Assembly: GCA_947497195.1 (NCBI GenBank)
Contig: CANMGM010000098.1
Coordinates: 1 to 8,068 of the forward strand
Length of the DNA: 8,068 bases
Direction of reading: 5' to 3'
Source: Bacteroidota bacterium
Lineage (GTDB): Bacteria; Bacteroidota; Bacteroidia; M30B66
Shown here: one piece after another, positions 7,550 through 8,068 of the stretch
How positions within the stretch are numbered: position 1 is the stretch's first letter
Layout of the letters: each line of letters begins with the position of its first letter
Translations under genes and position numbers: made by a program
The notes under the pieces: generated by a model
The model's database searches: none
Seen by the model: only the letters and a program-made list of their open reading frames with translations
Told to the model about the DNA's origin: nothing

Positions 7550-7831
7550 CTACGAAAGATACTTCCGGTCGAACCAAAACGTACCAAACGGAATGAGCGA
7601 GGAAAGAAAGGCTAGTCCCGCTTTTTTGACGGACCATTTTTCGTCGGTCCAGGCTAAGACCAGAAACAGGCAAAATGCCACGAATAAAAAGCCGTGTATG
7701 GAACCAAATATGCGCACTGCCATTGGCATGTCGAACATCCGCTTGAGCGGCACGGCGATGAATAAAAGTATCAGATACGACCATCCTTCGACGATGGCAG
7801 TGTATTTAAAAAGTTTGGCGTATTTCCCCAT
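7550..7831 (-). CDS. DUF3817 small integral membrane protein
   Basis: This protein of 93 residues has about three membrane segments (roughly 13-29, 38-60 and 70-85) and the hallmarks of DUF3817: VEGWSYLILL (14-23), IAVPLK (25-30), GSIHGFLF (43-50) and SLIPFGTFWFD (78-88). The family is widespread, has no established function and is normally 90-110 residues long. An in-frame upstream ATG at 7930 would give 126 residues, but the extra 33 do not resemble the family, and a good promoter match (7859-7866) lies inside that extension, so I prefer the ATG at 7831. It is the first gene of a probable operon with the MFS transporter 17 bp downstream. The pairing suggests a shared membrane task, but this is inference only. 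An overlapping same-strand frame at 7536-7784 is a shadow. Confidence 0.88.
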   Translation of the reverse strand: MGKYAKLFKYTAIVEGWSYLILLFIAVPLKRMFDMPMAVRIFGSIHGFLFVAFCLFLVLAWTDEKWSVKKAGLAFLSSLIPFGTFWFDRKYLS

Positions 7832-7858
7832 GGGTTTGTGAATTGACGTGGGCGGGGT

Positions 7859-7890
7859 CAAAAGTAGAGCAAGTAATCGTAAGTGCGAAA
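7859..7890 (-). promoter_or_regulatory. Likely Bacteroidota-type promoter of the DUF3817-MFS operon
   Basis: On the minus strand TACTTTTG (7866-7859) matches the -7 consensus TAnnTTTG exactly. A TTTC at 7890-7887, one base off the -33 element TTTG, lies 20 bp upstream, within the usual spacing. Transcription would begin near 7851-7855 and leave a leader of about 20 bases before the ATG at 7831. The -33 element is imperfect. Confidence 0.45.
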
Positions 7891-8043
7891 TGAAAAGGCT
7901 AACTGCTCGATGGGGTGCATTTGATACCATTTTACTGCACTATCGGGAAATACTATTGAATTATCTCAAGGCAAGCAAGGTCCTTATTTGAATTGTCTGA
8001 TAAAAAACTTTTGATGATTTCTGATTGTTTAGATAAAATTCTC

Positions 8044-8056
8044 GCCAAATTTTGGC
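8044..8056. repeat. Perfect 13-bp palindrome
   Basis: GCCAAATTTTGGC is a perfect inverted repeat with 6-bp arms around one central base. Its size and symmetry would suit a dimeric regulator's operator, but it lies in an edge region where the neighbouring gene is not visible. It could also be part of a coding frame. Confidence 0.3.
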
Positions 8057-8068
8057 TTGATGTATTCC

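Larger units (their letters stand above)
7832..8068. other. AT-rich right-edge region without an assignable gene
   Basis: These 237 bp hold the promoter candidate for the operon to the left and, beyond about 7940, a visibly more AT-rich stretch. Three frames are open at the right edge and cannot be ranked. One minus-strand frame ends at a TAG at 7953-7955 with a 37-residue tail containing LARILSKQSEIIKSFLSD. Another minus-strand frame stops after EYIKPKFGENFI. A plus-strand frame starts with ATG at 8014 (MISDCLDKILAKFW) and runs off the edge. At most one is likely to be real. No tRNA, terminator or mobile-element end is visible. Confidence 0.4.

Noticed and set aside
7832..7930. N-terminal extension of the DUF3817 protein to an ATG at 7930
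   Set aside because: The extra residues do not fit the family, the total length would exceed the norm, and an exact TAnnTTTG promoter match lies within the extension.

Overview
The window looks like chromosomal DNA from a member of the Bacteroidota, probably a flavobacterial- or sphingobacterial-type lineage. This rests on gene content: a short AMP nucleosidase, a stand-alone HSDR_N nuclease domain, a membrane-anchored DUF4258-like protein, DUF3817, and a very large exported beta-rich protein with a signal peptide ending in FGQ. None of the recognised starts has a convincing Shine-Dalgarno sequence, as is usual in that phylum. One candidate promoter matches the Bacteroidota -7 consensus TAnnTTTG. 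A genus cannot be named from sequence alone.

Left block (1-1602). Two genes read leftward. An AMP nucleosidase (366-1139) is followed after 4 bp by a membrane-anchored DUF4258-like protein that runs off the left edge (1-361). A small nuclease-like protein (1138-1602) reads rightward. Its ATG shares two bases with the ATG of the AMP nucleosidase (CATG at 1137-1140), so the two divergent genes have no intergenic region at all.

The convergent gap 1603-1715 separates the nuclease gene from the end of the giant gene. It holds an 8-bp inverted repeat and a weak 26-codon reading frame, but no clear terminator.

Right block (1716-7831). Three genes read leftward. First is a 93-residue DUF3817 membrane protein (7550-7831), then, 17 bp on, an MFS transporter (6294-7532). 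After a 141-bp gap comes a 1478-residue exported protein of unknown function (1716-6152), which fills more than half of the window. DUF3817 and the transporter form a likely operon. The giant gene may be read through from them or have its own promoter.

Right edge (7832-8068). This AT-rich region holds the likely promoter of the DUF3817-MFS operon, a perfect 13-bp palindrome and competing short open frames, none of which can be assigned.

Most of this is ordinary Bacteroidota core-genome material. I do not see a defence island, mobile element, CRISPR array or biosynthetic cluster. The least understood item is the giant exported protein. It has an alpha-helical N-terminal region, a winged-helix-like stretch and at least one duplicated beta-rich unit.
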